Shown piece by piece: positions 36,044 to 45,535 of a stretch of DNA of 64,000 nt. A program made the position numbers and the translations under genes. A model generated the notes under the pieces. That model ran no database searches, had not been told where the DNA came from, and saw only the letters and a program-made list of their open reading frames with translations. The DNA lies in the NCBI GenBank assembly GCA_964620125.1, contig CAZUGQ010000009.1, positions 27,604 through 91,603 on the forward strand, read 5' to 3'. This DNA comes from OLB6 sp964620125 (GTDB lineage: Bacteria; Bacteroidota; Ignavibacteria; Kapaibacteriales; Kapaibacteriaceae). How positions within the stretch are numbered: the first letter of the stretch is position 1; each line of letters begins with the position of its first letter.

Positions 36044-36084
36044 ACCTGTGCAGGCTGCACACACAAGCGTTGATTCGAGGGCGG

Positions 36085-36092
36085 TAACTTTG
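36085..36092 (+). promoter_or_regulatory. -7 element of the 36.1-kb exported-protein gene
   Basis: TAACTTTG matches TAnnTTTG exactly and ends 3 bases before the ATG at 36096, so the transcript should begin at or very near the start codon. A TTGA at 36070 is only 12 bases upstream, shorter than normal spacing. Confidence 0.45.
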
Positions 36093-36095
36093 CGT

Positions 36096-36830
36096 ATGCA
36101 TCGATCCGCCCTCTCCCTTGTTCTATCCTGTTTCTTTCTTGCCACCTACAGCACGCTCGGTCAGCTACCGCCGCAATACGGAGGCACATGGGTGAACACC
36201 GTGTTTATGGAAACCCTGAAGCGAGCGGCATCCGTTGATGTGGCCATGCACCACAAGCCGAGTGGTGCGCCGCTCTGGGTGAGTTTTACACCAACATCAA
36301 AAACCAGTGCTGGTACACTTGCCTTCGGCTTCGATCCTGCCAACGAGATTTTCGTCCGGCAGGAAACAGTCGGTGCAATGGGTAAACAATGGGTAATGGG
36401 TATACGTGATTCGCTTATCTGGTTGCTGACCATCGACGCACAGGCAAATTCCTACGTAGTACTTCACGAGCTTGCCAACTTGGAGAAAGATCCAATCGTG
36501 TTAGGTAAGCTGCCATCACGCCGCACCGAGCCTGACTTCTTACTGGATCGTATGATCATGTCAGCCATGATGGTGGGATCGTGGAAGGATGGTGATGGGA
36601 ATTCGTATCAGATTCGCAATGATGCAACAGCGCTGTGGAAGGGTGCCAAGCGCGAGGTCCAAATTGCTGTAGATCCGCGCACGAATGCCGTCTTTTTGGT
36701 ACTTGTAGATGTGCGCGGTAATCAGCAGCGATTCCTTGCAGTGAGAACTGGTACCATCCTCACCCTTACAGGCGAGGATGGATCGGTAACTACGCTTACA
36801 CTACAGGAGTCGGATTCTGGATCACGGTAA
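36096..36830 (+). CDS. Exported protein of unknown function
   Basis: No family is recognised. The 244 residues start with a signal peptide (ALSLVLSCFFLATYSTLGQ). The mature part alternates short beta-rich stretches: PPQYGGTWVNTVFMETLKRA near the N-terminus, FGFDPANEIFVRQETVG, and a C-terminal half with MVGSWKDGDGNSYQI and GTILTLTGEDGSVTTLTL. The MVGSWKDGDG and GTILTLTGEDG segments resemble lipocalin-like or heat-shock-lipoprotein domains, but this is a guess. It lacks a T9SS sorting domain. The ATG sits right after a -7 box, with no ribosome binding site. Confidence 0.7.
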   Translation: MHRSALSLVLSCFFLATYSTLGQLPPQYGGTWVNTVFMETLKRAASVDVAMHHKPSGAPLWVSFTPTSKTSAGTLAFGFDPANEIFVRQETVGAMGKQWVMGIRDSLIWLLTIDAQANSYVVLHELANLEKDPIVLGKLPSRRTEPDFLLDRMIMSAMMVGSWKDGDGNSYQIRNDATALWKGAKREVQIAVDPRTNAVFLVLVDVRGNQQRFLAVRTGTILTLTGEDGSVTTLTLQESDSGSR

Positions 36831-36833
36831 CCG

Positions 36834-38966
36834 CTACTCATCGTCATGCTGGTGCTGCAGATACTCCTCGTGGAGTTTATGTGAGATGTTCGCCGGCACA
36901 ACAGCATATTCAAGGAATGATGCCGTGTAGGTTGCCCTGCCTTGAGTGATGCTTCGTAATACTGTTGAGTACCTATCCAATTCGCTGAGTGGCATACGTG
37001 CCTTTACCAGTTGGTAGTGGCCGTCTGCTTCGATGCCGATGATTTCGCCCCGACGTATGGGAAGATCACTCATGATCTCGCCTACGTGTTCCTCGGGTGT
37101 TAGAATGTCTACGAGGTAGATAGGTTCGAGCAGCTGCGGATCGGCCTTGATAAATGCATCCTTGAACGCCATACGCCCTGCCGTCTTAAATGCAGCTTCG
37201 TTGCTGTCCACGGCATGCATTTTGCCATCATACACACTCACTCGAACATCCCGTACGTACGAGCCTGTAACGGGACCTTCCGACATCTTCTCCATAACCC
37301 CCTTCAGAATGGCTGGCATGAAGCGTTGGTCGATCACACCACCAACGATTCCATTTACGTACACCAGCTTCCCCCCCCACGGCAGTTCATGAACTTCTGT
37401 ACCACGAACGGTGATGCCACTCGGATCAGGCATACCATCGTAGTATGGCTCCACACGCATGTGAACCTCGGCAAACTGTCCGGCACCACCCGTCTGTTTT
37501 TTGTGTCTGTAGTCAGTGTTTACGCTCTTACGAATGGTTTCTCGGTAGGGGACGCGTGCTGGCACAAAGGCAACATCAAGTTTGTATCGGTGTTCCAAGC
37601 GCCATTTGGCGGTTTGCAAGTGCATCTCGCCCTGACCATGAAGGATGATTTGCTTGAGTTCTGGCGAATGTTCCACAATGAGTGTGGGATCTTCCTCATG
37701 AAGGTGGTTCAGTGCTGTTCCAAGCTTGTCTTCTTCGCCCTTTCGATTGCTCTCGACGGCGATGCGCACCTTTGGTAGCGGGAACTGGATAGGCTTGAGC
37801 ACAAGGTTCATACCTCGTTCATGCAAGGTGTTGTTCACGTGTGTGTTCTTGAGCTTGACAACTGCACCGATATCTCCGGCAGCCAGTTCACTCACTTCCT
37901 GGCGTTTCTTTCCGTTGATCACAAAGAGCTGACCCAACCGTTCCGTCACGCCTGTCTGTTCGTTTACCAGATCCATGCCGTGTTTGATCGTGCCGCTGTA
38001 CACACGGAAGAACGACATGTCGCCAACGTTGGGCTCGCTTGTTGCCTTGAATACGAATGCGCATGCTTTGCCCGTTGGGTCGGCTGCGAGTTCAGAGCCC
38101 CCTTCCGTTTGTACCGGTGGCATTTCTACAGGAGCTGGAATCACAACGTCGATAAATGACATCAGCCGACCAGTGCCCATGTCGTTCTTGGCAGATGTAC
38201 AGAACACGGGATAGATCTGGCGTTTAATCAGCGTCATCGTAAGCCCTTGACGCATTTCTTCCTCATCAAGTTCGCCGTGTTCCAGATAGTGATCCATGAG
38301 GGTGGCATCATTCTCGGCAACGATTTCAACCAACTCATTGTGCAACTGTCGGGCACGTACTGCTTCGCTATCGGGAATAGGGTGCTTTTCAGGCTTACCA
38401 CCGCGAGAAGGGAACACGTAGGCTGTCATCTTGAGAACGTCGATGATCGTATTCATCCCCGCGCCTTCCGATAGGGGATACTGCACAACGGTTACCTCGC
38501 GTCCAAAACGTTCCTTTGCCTGTTCCACCGTTCTCCAGAAGTTGCTCTGTTCGTGATCAACCTTGTTGACAACGAAGATTACGGGCGTTCCGAACTCCTC
38601 CGTGTATTTCCAAATGGTCTCTGTTCCAACTTCCACCCCATGATGAGCATTAAGCACCATGATGCCGGTATCAACAACACGAAGTGCACTGATTACTTCG
38701 CCAACGTAGTCAACAAAGCCAGGTGTATCGATGATGTTGATCTTGTAATCTCTCCATTCGGCCATGAGAACCGAGCCAAACACCGAAGAAGCTCGCTCAT
38801 GCTCCAACTCGTGATAGTCGGAAGTGGTAGTGCCTTCTTCGACGGTACCACGCCTGTTAATCTCGCCGGACTCGAATAACATGGCTTCGGCCAACGTGGT
38901 TTTCCCCGAACCAGCGTGGCCTAATAGGGCAATGTTGCGGATATGATGGGCATCGTATGTTTTCAT
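36834..38966 (-). CDS. Elongation factor G paralogue
   Basis: A 710-residue translation GTPase of the EF-G family. The G domain has GHAGSGKTTLAEAML (G1), DTPGFVDYVGEV (G3) and VNKVDHE (G4); the C-terminal domains IV and V contain VNTDYRHKKQTGGAGQFAEV and PIRRGEIIGIEADGHYQLVKA. The sequence GSGKTTLAEAMLFESGEINRRGTVEEG puts it with the EF-G-like/FusA2 group rather than the main ribosomal EF-G, which usually lies with rpsL and rpsG. Its role may be in recycling, stress or a specialised translocation. AGGGGAG lies upstream of the ATG. An eight-base C run at 37371-37378 encodes Gly-Gly. Confidence 0.9.
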   Translation of the reverse strand: MKTYDAHHIRNIALLGHAGSGKTTLAEAMLFESGEINRRGTVEEGTTTSDYHELEHERASSVFGSVLMAEWRDYKINIIDTPGFVDYVGEVISALRVVDTGIMVLNAHHGVEVGTETIWKYTEEFGTPVIFVVNKVDHEQSNFWRTVEQAKERFGREVTVVQYPLSEGAGMNTIIDVLKMTAYVFPSRGGKPEKHPIPDSEAVRARQLHNELVEIVAENDATLMDHYLEHGELDEEEMRQGLTMTLIKRQIYPVFCTSAKNDMGTGRLMSFIDVVIPAPVEMPPVQTEGGSELAADPTGKACAFVFKATSEPNVGDMSFFRVYSGTIKHGMDLVNEQTGVTERLGQLFVINGKKRQEVSELAAGDIGAVVKLKNTHVNNTLHERGMNLVLKPIQFPLPKVRIAVESNRKGEEDKLGTALNHLHEEDPTLIVEHSPELKQIILHGQGEMHLQTAKWRLEHRYKLDVAFVPARVPYRETIRKSVNTDYRHKKQTGGAGQFAEVHMRVEPYYDGMPDPSGITVRGTEVHELPWGGKLVYVNGIVGGVIDQRFMPAILKGVMEKMSEGPVTGSYVRDVRVSVYDGKMHAVDSNEAAFKTAGRMAFKDAFIKADPQLLEPIYLVDILTPEEHVGEIMSDLPIRRGEIIGIEADGHYQLVKARMPLSELDRYSTVLRSITQGRATYTASFLEYAVVPANISHKLHEEYLQHQHDDE

Positions 38967-39047
38967 GGAAGCTCCCCTGCGTTGATACCATTTGGTTACA
39001 TTGTGCGGAACATACGAACTAGCGCGAATGCCTGAAGCCCCTTTCTT

Positions 39048-41192
39048 CTACATGGATTTTACCACGAACTCTACACGGCGATTCTGCTGTCGATCGGCAT
39101 CGGACGTGCCTTTGGCAAGGGGCTTTGATTCACCATATCCTATTGCCGACAGGCGATCTGCACTGATACCATGCGACGTAAGGTATGTGAGCACACTGCG
39201 AGCACGGTTTTCGGACAGTGTGCGATTGTGTGCCTCCGAGCCACGATCGTCGGTGTGACCGCTAATCTCAATGACCATACGCGGGTATGTTGTGAGCATG
39301 TCTACCAGTCTGTCAAGCTCTTCAACGCTTTCCTTGCGCAAGTCCCATTTGTCAGTGTCGAAGAATAGGTTGTTGAGTCGAATGACTGATCCTTGTTCGA
39401 TAGGAACGAGATACAGGTTGCGCTCGACCTCTCCATACTGCTGCAATTCCTCAAGGTTTAGGTTCTCGCTGATGGGGAAGTATCCCTGCAACTCCGCATT
39501 GAAGCCATACGACCTGCCGCCGATGAGTACGATGCTGTATGCACCCTGAGCAGGTTCACTAATGGCGGTACCTATACGCTGTCCGGTCGAGAGGTCGAGA
39601 TATTGAATGTTCACCGATAGGGGTGAACCAGTTTTGGCATTGAGCACCTTGCCCTTTACAAGCAGCACGGGGTCAGGAAGAAGCGTTCTCGAAACAGGAT
39701 CTGTTGGAAGATCAACTCGAACGATGCCGCTCCGGTATCCATCAGAGCTGTTCATGTACGCCCAACGGCCGGAAGGATGAATGGTGAAGTAACCGTCCCA
39801 TCCCTGGGTATTGATGGTTGGGCCAAGATTGACGCGCTTCGACCAATTGGTCCACGTATCATCCAAGCGCTTGCACACAAAGATGTCGTCGTCTCCATAC
39901 GATTCGTGTGATGAACCAAAGTAGAGGGTTTTTCCATCGGCGGCAATAAAGGGCATGCCCTCGTTGCTCGGACTGTTCACGTTCGGGCCAAGATTGATTG
40001 GCTTGCCGTATGATCCATCGGTTTGGCGAAACGAAACATAAAGGTCCTTTTCGCCACGCGTGTCGTCGGGGATGTTCCGAGACAGGAGCATGACAGACCG
40101 GTCGGGTGTGAGGCATTCCTCACGTGTAGATGCCGTGCTGTTGAAGGGGGCTATGTTGACGGATGTTGGCACGGACCACCCAGTAGCTGTTCTCCGTGAG
40201 ATAGAGAAGCCTTCGCCTCCCCAAGCCCCTTGCTCGGTGTACTTGCCGTACAAAAACAGCTCATTGCCATCCTGCGATACCGAAATCACATTGTTGTATG
40301 TGGCGTTGTTGATGGGCCAGCCTATGCTTCGACCATTTGACCAGGTGCTATCCGAGATGGCATCTGCTACGTACACGTCTTCCTTGTCGTCGATGCCTTT
40401 TGCCGTGTAGTACAGCTGACGTCCGTTTGGGGAAATCACAGGATACCGGGCGCCTGGCATGTCGAACTCACGCAACCATGTTTTTCGAGCACCGACGAAT
40501 GCATCCGGAACAATTGGCAGCGGCGGTTCAACATACGTTGCTTCGAAATCCTGGAAGGCAACATCGACCACTCCGGCAGCAACAACACCAAGATGGGTGA
40601 TCTGATTGCGAAGCGACGAAAGCCTGTCATCAAGCGGTAAACGCAACACCTCCGAACCATTTACTACGAACGTGTAGGTAGAGCCATCAAATGCCATTGA
40701 CAGTGTGTTGGTTTGAGGAGGTGGCTTTACTGCAGGGCATGGTGGATTATAACCGCCATCGGCAGTCAAAGGATTGAGAGTAACCCACTCATTACCTTCT
40801 GATCTGTATCGACCAACCCAGTAGTTACCACCTCCACCGATAACGAAGATGTAGTTGTAGCTTGGAGTAACTGCGATGAGTCCACCGCCGTTCACACCAG
40901 TGGCACTGTACATCATAAACGTTGTTGCGGCACGCCATGGCTTGTCTGCTTGCGATCGAATTCCAACGAACGACCAGTTGTAATTGCTGGATCGTTTTAT
41001 GAAACGCATTTCTCCCGGGGGATAGGTGCGGGTAAGGTGCTCGTCGTGATACTCTTCGGCCCATAACCAGTGGGCTGGCTGTCCATTGAACGATTCCTTA
41101 ATTGAGCGCTGAACCTGCCCCAGGAACGGTGCTGGGAACAGCATGAACAGTGTTAAAACGGCAGTAGTAGCAATGCTGATTCGCAACATCAT
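39048..41192 (-). CDS. PorE-like envelope protein: PD40 propeller, CarboxypepD_reg-like and OmpA domains
   Basis: A 714-residue exported protein. After a signal peptide (LTLFMLFPAPFLGQ) comes a beta-rich lectin-like domain (about 25-215), then PD40/WD40-like propeller blades (YPVISPNGRQLYYTAKG, FIAADGKTLYFGSSH), a carboxypeptidase-regulatory-like domain (VKGKVLNAKTGSPLSVNIQY) and a C-terminal OmpA domain (ISGHTDDRGSEAHNRTLSENRA) that should bind peptidoglycan. This order is close to T9SS component PorE, which starts with TPR repeats instead; whether it serves the T9SS is inference. The ATG at 41192 lies after a -7 box and fits the signal peptide. Confidence 0.85.
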   Translation of the reverse strand: MMLRISIATTAVLTLFMLFPAPFLGQVQRSIKESFNGQPAHWLWAEEYHDEHLTRTYPPGEMRFIKRSSNYNWSFVGIRSQADKPWRAATTFMMYSATGVNGGGLIAVTPSYNYIFVIGGGGNYWVGRYRSEGNEWVTLNPLTADGGYNPPCPAVKPPPQTNTLSMAFDGSTYTFVVNGSEVLRLPLDDRLSSLRNQITHLGVVAAGVVDVAFQDFEATYVEPPLPIVPDAFVGARKTWLREFDMPGARYPVISPNGRQLYYTAKGIDDKEDVYVADAISDSTWSNGRSIGWPINNATYNNVISVSQDGNELFLYGKYTEQGAWGGEGFSISRRTATGWSVPTSVNIAPFNSTASTREECLTPDRSVMLLSRNIPDDTRGEKDLYVSFRQTDGSYGKPINLGPNVNSPSNEGMPFIAADGKTLYFGSSHESYGDDDIFVCKRLDDTWTNWSKRVNLGPTINTQGWDGYFTIHPSGRWAYMNSSDGYRSGIVRVDLPTDPVSRTLLPDPVLLVKGKVLNAKTGSPLSVNIQYLDLSTGQRIGTAISEPAQGAYSIVLIGGRSYGFNAELQGYFPISENLNLEELQQYGEVERNLYLVPIEQGSVIRLNNLFFDTDKWDLRKESVEELDRLVDMLTTYPRMVIEISGHTDDRGSEAHNRTLSENRARSVLTYLTSHGISADRLSAIGYGESKPLAKGTSDADRQQNRRVEFVVKSM

Positions 41193-41214
41193 ACGGTTGT
41201 TACCAAAGTTGTGG

Positions 41215-41222
41215 CAAACGTA
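41215..41222 (-). promoter_or_regulatory. -7 element of the PorE-like gene
   Basis: On the minus strand TACGTTTG matches TAnnTTTG exactly and lies 22 bases before the ATG at 41192. It supports that start over upstream in-frame codons. The region is shared with the divergent rplS promoter. Confidence 0.5.
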
Positions 41223-41247
41223 GCATAACATGAAGACTGGTAGAAGC

Positions 41248-41279
41248 TTGCAGGTGTTGAACATGTTGCCGTATCTTTG
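41248..41279 (+). promoter_or_regulatory. Promoter of rplS
   Basis: TTG at 41248-41250 and TATCTTTG at 41272-41279 are 21 bases apart, matching the Bacteroidetes promoter layout. The rplS ATG lies 44 bases after the -7 box, leaving space for a normal leader. Confidence 0.6.
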
Positions 41280-41323
41280 CCGTCCTACTCGCTCCCCAAC
41301 GCAGCATTTCACAGGAAAGTATC

Positions 41324-41707
41324 ATGCATCCGAAGGTCAAGAAACTCGAAGCGGCTTCCAGCGAGGCAGCATTCGAATTACGCAAGGCAAAAGCCGGTGA
41401 GGCTTCCCCAGAGATTCCATCATTTCGCCCTGGCGACACGGTGAACATTGCCGTACGTGTTGTTGAGGGGGAGAAGGAGCGGATTCAGAACTTTCAGGGT
41501 GTTGTGATTGCTCGCCGCGGCTCGGGCATGAATGAAACCTTCCGCGTGCGCAAAATTTCCAACGGCGTTGGAGTGGAGCGCATTTTCCCGATCAACTCGC
41601 CAATCATCCAGAGCATGCAGGTTGTTAAGGAAGGTTCTGTGCGCCGCGCAAAGCTCTACTACCTTCGTGGCATGAGCGAGAAGAAGATCCGCCAAAAGCT
41701 GTCATAA
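41324..41707 (+). CDS. rplS: 50S ribosomal protein L19
   Basis: Ribosomal protein at the interface of the two subunits, 127 residues, normal length. Signature sequences are FRPGDTVNIAVRVVEGEKER, then IQNFQGVVIARRGSGMNETF, FRVRKISNGVGVERIFPINS and RRAKLYYLRGMSEKKIRQK. In most bacteria rplS follows rpsP-rimM-trmD; here it stands alone with its own promoter. The stop is 2 bp from the end of the converging hydrolase gene. Confidence 0.97.
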   Translation: MHPKVKKLEAASSEAAFELRKAKAGEASPEIPSFRPGDTVNIAVRVVEGEKERIQNFQGVVIARRGSGMNETFRVRKISNGVGVERIFPINSPIIQSMQVVKEGSVRRAKLYYLRGMSEKKIRQKLS

Positions 41708-41708
41708 C

Positions 41709-43160
41709 CTACGGCTTGATTTTCACGATCTTCTCAGCATCACTGTAACGGTCAAGCACCACAGAGATCTGCGTTGTTGTGTTCGGAAAGAACAACTGCG
41801 GATCCTTACTCGTGGCTGCTGGATGAACCACGATGTCGTTCGTCCGTGTGGTGGCATAGTGGATTCGGTGATCACCGGACTCCGCAAGAATGCTGAACGT
41901 AAGCACATGGTCTGATTCCAGCTGTCGCATGAGTTCGTCAATGTTCACCAGAAATCGTCTGAACTCTGGCCGCTTGCTGTGGGCATACGCCTTGCTTCGG
42001 AGTGACTTGTCGATCGTTGACGAGACGTCGGGAATACGCGCGTTACGCTTTTGTTCGGTTGATAACGCTTCAAGTGCAAGGGGACTGCCTACTTGTGTTT
42101 GTATGCCAAACTCATGAAGGGCCGATCGAGACCACACATTGAACGTGAGGTCGTAGTCCGTAACAGCCCGTCCACGGTCATCCGTTACGTTGAGAATAAA
42201 CTGCTGATACTGGTCGGCACCGCCATTATTCCTTGCCGTTGCAACATTGTCCATCCGGTCCGAGAGTGCTTCCAGATCTTCGGGAGTTTCCGCTGAAAGG
42301 GCATCAAGAATCATGTCTGCCACGTCGGCATCAGTGAGAATAGTGCCGTGATCCAAATCATCAATGACCACCTGTGGCACGGCCGGAAGGCTCTTCCTTC
42401 GCGAACCCCTCTCCCATCCATTGTCGGGAGCTCGCTGACTATCGGGATGCACAACGTCAAGGAGCAAACGCCGCACGTTGAGGCCAGCACCGCTGGTCAC
42501 GATGACGCCGTCCGTGCCATCCAGGTCTGCAATGATGCGTGCCAGCGAGTCGCTCTTGGCTCCCGTGAACACACTAGCATGAATTCCGTCGGCATGGTAA
42601 ATACAGCCGTCGCTGTCGTTGTAGAGATCGAAGTCTGATAGTAGCCATTGTCGTGGAGCGGCCAATTCAAGGTCAGTGAGAATCTGCTCACCCACCTCGC
42701 CAAACTGAAGCTCACTTACAAAGCTGTCATCGCCAAGCAGGTTATCGGTAATGATCGTCTTTAATCTGCCTAACTGCGACTTGCCCTTGTGAGCAAGTGG
42801 CGAACCAAAGTTTGCCGGGGCAACAAACACGATACTAGCAACTCGATCCCGCAGCCGCATCCATTCGTACTGCATGAGCATCTGCCGGATCACCAACCCT
42901 CCAGTGCTATGCACAACAAACCGAAGGGTGCGGTCAGCACCTTCCAGAAATCCCTTCGACGTTAGCTCCAGGTATAGCGCTTCGGCTACATCCTCCAACT
43001 GAACCTGATCGTCGAGTGAAAGGTAGTCCGCATAGTGCAGCTTCAGATCCATGATTGCGCCTTCACCGCGTTTGCGGTTGGCGGCCAACAACGCTTTGCC
43101 AAGGCTGTTGCGAATGCTCTTTGCGCTACTGCTGTAGCCGTGGATGACGATGACGTCCAT
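41709..43160 (-). CDS. Alpha/beta hydrolase with C-terminal beta domain
   Basis: A 483-residue lipase-like protein with no signal peptide. It begins directly with the first strand and oxyanion loop (VIVIHGYSSSAKS), and the nucleophile elbow is Ser85 in VVHSTGGLVIRQML. VASIVFVAPANFGSPLAHKGK follows the PGAP1/lipase pattern in which the Ser-containing helix is followed by a GSP segment. From about residue 320 a second, beta-rich domain (YQQFILNVTDDRGRAVTDYDL) may bind a substrate or partner. The substrate is unknown. The gene diverges from cinA with 81 bp between them. Confidence 0.8.
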   Translation of the reverse strand: MDVIVIHGYSSSAKSIRNSLGKALLAANRKRGEGAIMDLKLHYADYLSLDDQVQLEDVAEALYLELTSKGFLEGADRTLRFVVHSTGGLVIRQMLMQYEWMRLRDRVASIVFVAPANFGSPLAHKGKSQLGRLKTIITDNLLGDDSFVSELQFGEVGEQILTDLELAAPRQWLLSDFDLYNDSDGCIYHADGIHASVFTGAKSDSLARIIADLDGTDGVIVTSGAGLNVRRLLLDVVHPDSQRAPDNGWERGSRRKSLPAVPQVVIDDLDHGTILTDADVADMILDALSAETPEDLEALSDRMDNVATARNNGGADQYQQFILNVTDDRGRAVTDYDLTFNVWSRSALHEFGIQTQVGSPLALEALSTEQKRNARIPDVSSTIDKSLRSKAYAHSKRPEFRRFLVNIDELMRQLESDHVLTFSILAESGDHRIHYATTRTNDIVVHPAATSKDPQLFFPNTTTQISVVLDRYSDAEKIVKIKP

Positions 43161-43229
43161 AAGAAAATGATGATGGTGGAAAGGGGCTTGGCCCTCGCGA
43201 GCAGAACGGCCAACAGTGAAAAGCTACGG

Positions 43230-43237
43230 TACTTTTG
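43230..43237 (+). promoter_or_regulatory. -7 element of cinA
   Basis: TACTTTTG matches TAnnTTTG exactly and ends 4 bases before the GTG at 43242, predicting a leaderless transcript. No clear -33 TTTG is seen; the octamer AAGGGGCT and a GGCTTGGCC motif lie about 45 bases upstream. Confidence 0.45.
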
Positions 43238-43241
43238 CAAA

Positions 43242-44492
43242 GTGCTTTGCGCAGTGATGACCATAGGTGATGAGTTGCTCATCGGACAGGTAGTGAATAG
43301 CAATGCTGCTTTCATTGCCGACGTGTGTACACAAGTGGGTGTAGACGTGCGCACTCACGTGGTTGTTCGCGATCTGCAGGACGCGATCGTGTCCGAACTT
43401 GAGCGACTTGCAGGCATGGTCGATGTGGTGATCACAACGGGTGGCCTGGGGCCAACGCATGACGACATTACCGTGCCATCGGTCGCGGCGTTCGCCGGAG
43501 TTGAATTGGTAGAAGACTTGAAATGGCGGAGTCACCTGGAACAATGGATGGCTGCGAGAAACCGAGTACTTACTCCCCGAAATGCAGCTCAAGCGATGGT
43601 ACCGATGGGAGCGGCGGTTTTTCATGACTCCCTTGGAACGGCGCCCGGGTTCCTGCTAACGGTTCAACGCGATGCACGCCAGGTAACGCTCTGTGTCTTA
43701 CCCGGAGTGCCGTTCGAGATGCAGCACTTGATGAAGTCCGCAGTTCGTTCATATCTGCAGCAGCGAGTGGCCGACGAAGGCGGCGAAGTAACGCAGTATC
43801 GAACCCTGCATACCACAGGCATTGCGGAAAGTGCTTTGGCAGACCTGATAGGCGAACCATCTACATTTCTTGGAACGTCGTCACTGGCCTTTCTTCCGAG
43901 TACGAAAGGCGTGCGATTGCGGTTTGGTGCACGACATCGCGATGCTGAAGTGCGTAGAGCAGAGCTGGACCGTGTTGAAGGCATCGTGAGAGCCCGCGCC
44001 GGACGGTACATCATCGGTCACGCTGGAGTGAGTTTGAGCGAAGCTGTTGGGCAGAAGCTGTTACAGCATGGTCATACTCTCTCCGTTGCAGAGAGCTGTA
44101 CTGGTGGTTTGCTTGGCGGAAGTATTACCGATGTGTCTGGCAGCTCCGCTTGGTTCGAAGGTGGCCTCATCACCTACAGCAATGCAGCCAAGGTACGTGA
44201 CCTTGGTGTTGAGCCATCAACTCTCGACGCTGTAGGTGCTGTAAGTAGAGAAGTAGCCGAGCAAATGGCCCTCGGTGTTCGCAAACGTTTTGGCACAACG
44301 TGGGGAATTGGCATTACCGGTGTTGCCGGGCCTACCGGTGGCAGCGAGGAGAAACCCGTTGGTACAGTTTGGATCGGTGTATCCGGACCTGAGGGAACAG
44401 AGGCAAAACAGTTTCTGTTCGGATCCGATCGAGCATCAAATCGAGAGCGTAGTGTTGCTGCCGCGCTCACCATGCTGTGGAGCAAGTTGTGA
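43242..44492 (+). CDS. cinA: CinA family nicotinamide-nucleotide amidohydrolase
   Basis: Two-domain protein of pyridine nucleotide salvage, 416 residues. The N-terminal molybdopterin-binding-like domain begins MTIGDELLIGQVVNSNAAFIA and contains VVITTGGLGPTHDDITVPSVAAF. The C-terminal amidase domain carries SVAESCTGGLLGGSITDVSGSS and GIGITGVAGPTGGSEEKPVG. The frame is open upstream, but the GTG at 43242 (or the ATG at 43257) gives the family N-terminus. Its stop overlaps the tsaD start (GTGA), so the two are coupled. Confidence 0.93.
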   Translation: MLCAVMTIGDELLIGQVVNSNAAFIADVCTQVGVDVRTHVVVRDLQDAIVSELERLAGMVDVVITTGGLGPTHDDITVPSVAAFAGVELVEDLKWRSHLEQWMAARNRVLTPRNAAQAMVPMGAAVFHDSLGTAPGFLLTVQRDARQVTLCVLPGVPFEMQHLMKSAVRSYLQQRVADEGGEVTQYRTLHTTGIAESALADLIGEPSTFLGTSSLAFLPSTKGVRLRFGARHRDAEVRRAELDRVEGIVRARAGRYIIGHAGVSLSEAVGQKLLQHGHTLSVAESCTGGLLGGSITDVSGSSAWFEGGLITYSNAAKVRDLGVEPSTLDAVGAVSREVAEQMALGVRKRFGTTWGIGITGVAGPTGGSEEKPVGTVWIGVSGPEGTEAKQFLFGSDRASNRERSVAAALTMLWSKL

Positions 44493-45505
44493 GCGAATTA
44501 GATGCGCCGACAATTCTTGCAATCGAGACGTCGTGTGACGATACGGCAGTGGCCGTTGTTCGCGGCACCGTGGTGTTAAGCAACGTGATCTCCTCACAAT
44601 CGGTTCACAATACATGGGGGGGGATTGTTCCCGAACTTGCATCTCGCGAACACGTGCGTGCCATTGGTACTATGGTGCAGCTTGCCATGATGCAGGCCGA
44701 TGTAGAGTATACACACATTAATGCCATTGCAGTAACCCAGGGACCAGGGTTGCCGGGTTCCCTTCTTGTTGGTACCCAGTTTGCAAAAGGTCTTGCCTTG
44801 CGATTGGGCAGCCCCCTCCTTCCCGTTCATCATATCCAAGCTCACGTGTACAGTGGCTACCTGGAAGATCCCACTCTACCAATGCCAAGCATCTGCCTTG
44901 TTGTAAGTGGAGGTCACACAGCGCTGTTCTATGTAGAGGATTGGACCACGCACCGTATGATCGGTTCTACACGCGACGATGCCGCTGGAGAAGCCTTTGA
45001 CAAGGTTGCGAAGTTGGTAGGATTGGGCTACCCTGGAGGACCGCATATAGACAGACTTTCACAGCAGGGCGATCCGGAAGCCTTCAGCTTTCCGCGTGGT
45101 CTTGCGGGTGAAAGTGGTTTTGATTTTTCGTTCTCTGGCTTGAAAACGGCTGTTCGTCGCGCCTTGCAGCCCCATGCAGAGCTCGACTCACATCTCGTTT
45201 GCAACATTGCGGCATCGGCGCAGCGAGCAATTGTGGACGTGCTTGTTGCCAAGACCATAGCGGCAGCCGAGCAGTATGGCGTGAGCACGATCTGCATCGC
45301 CGGTGGAGTAAGTGCCAACAGTGAGTTACGAACAGCCATGCACGCACAGTGTGCCAATCGTGGATGGCGTTTCATTGCTCCGCGAAATGAGTATTGCATA
45401 GACAATGCTGCAATGATTGGCTTCGTGGCAGCACGACAGCTATCGCTTATCAGCCGCGGAACCATGAACTTTGGTATTCAACCGCAAGCTTTGCGAGCAC
45501 GATAG
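44489..45505 (+). CDS. tsaD: tRNA threonylcarbamoyladenosine transferase TsaD
   Basis: Catalytic subunit for the t6A37 modification of tRNAs that read ANN codons. The 338 residues start ILAIETSCDDTAVAVV and contain the metal-binding histidines in PVHHIQAHVYSGYL, the ATP-binding ALFYVEDWTTHRMIGSTRDD and the late motif AIAGGVSANSELR-like ICIAGGVSANSELRTAM. I chose the GTG overlapping the cinA stop, which gives the usual N-terminus. An eight-base G run at 44616-44623 encodes Trp-Gly-Gly (HNTWGGIVPE). Confidence 0.96.
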   Translation: MSELDAPTILAIETSCDDTAVAVVRGTVVLSNVISSQSVHNTWGGIVPELASREHVRAIGTMVQLAMMQADVEYTHINAIAVTQGPGLPGSLLVGTQFAKGLALRLGSPLLPVHHIQAHVYSGYLEDPTLPMPSICLVVSGGHTALFYVEDWTTHRMIGSTRDDAAGEAFDKVAKLVGLGYPGGPHIDRLSQQGDPEAFSFPRGLAGESGFDFSFSGLKTAVRRALQPHAELDSHLVCNIAASAQRAIVDVLVAKTIAAAEQYGVSTICIAGGVSANSELRTAMHAQCANRGWRFIAPRNEYCIDNAAMIGFVAARQLSLISRGTMNFGIQPQALRAR

Positions 45506-45535
45506 CATTTTGCATCTTTCGTGCAGGAGGCTTCC

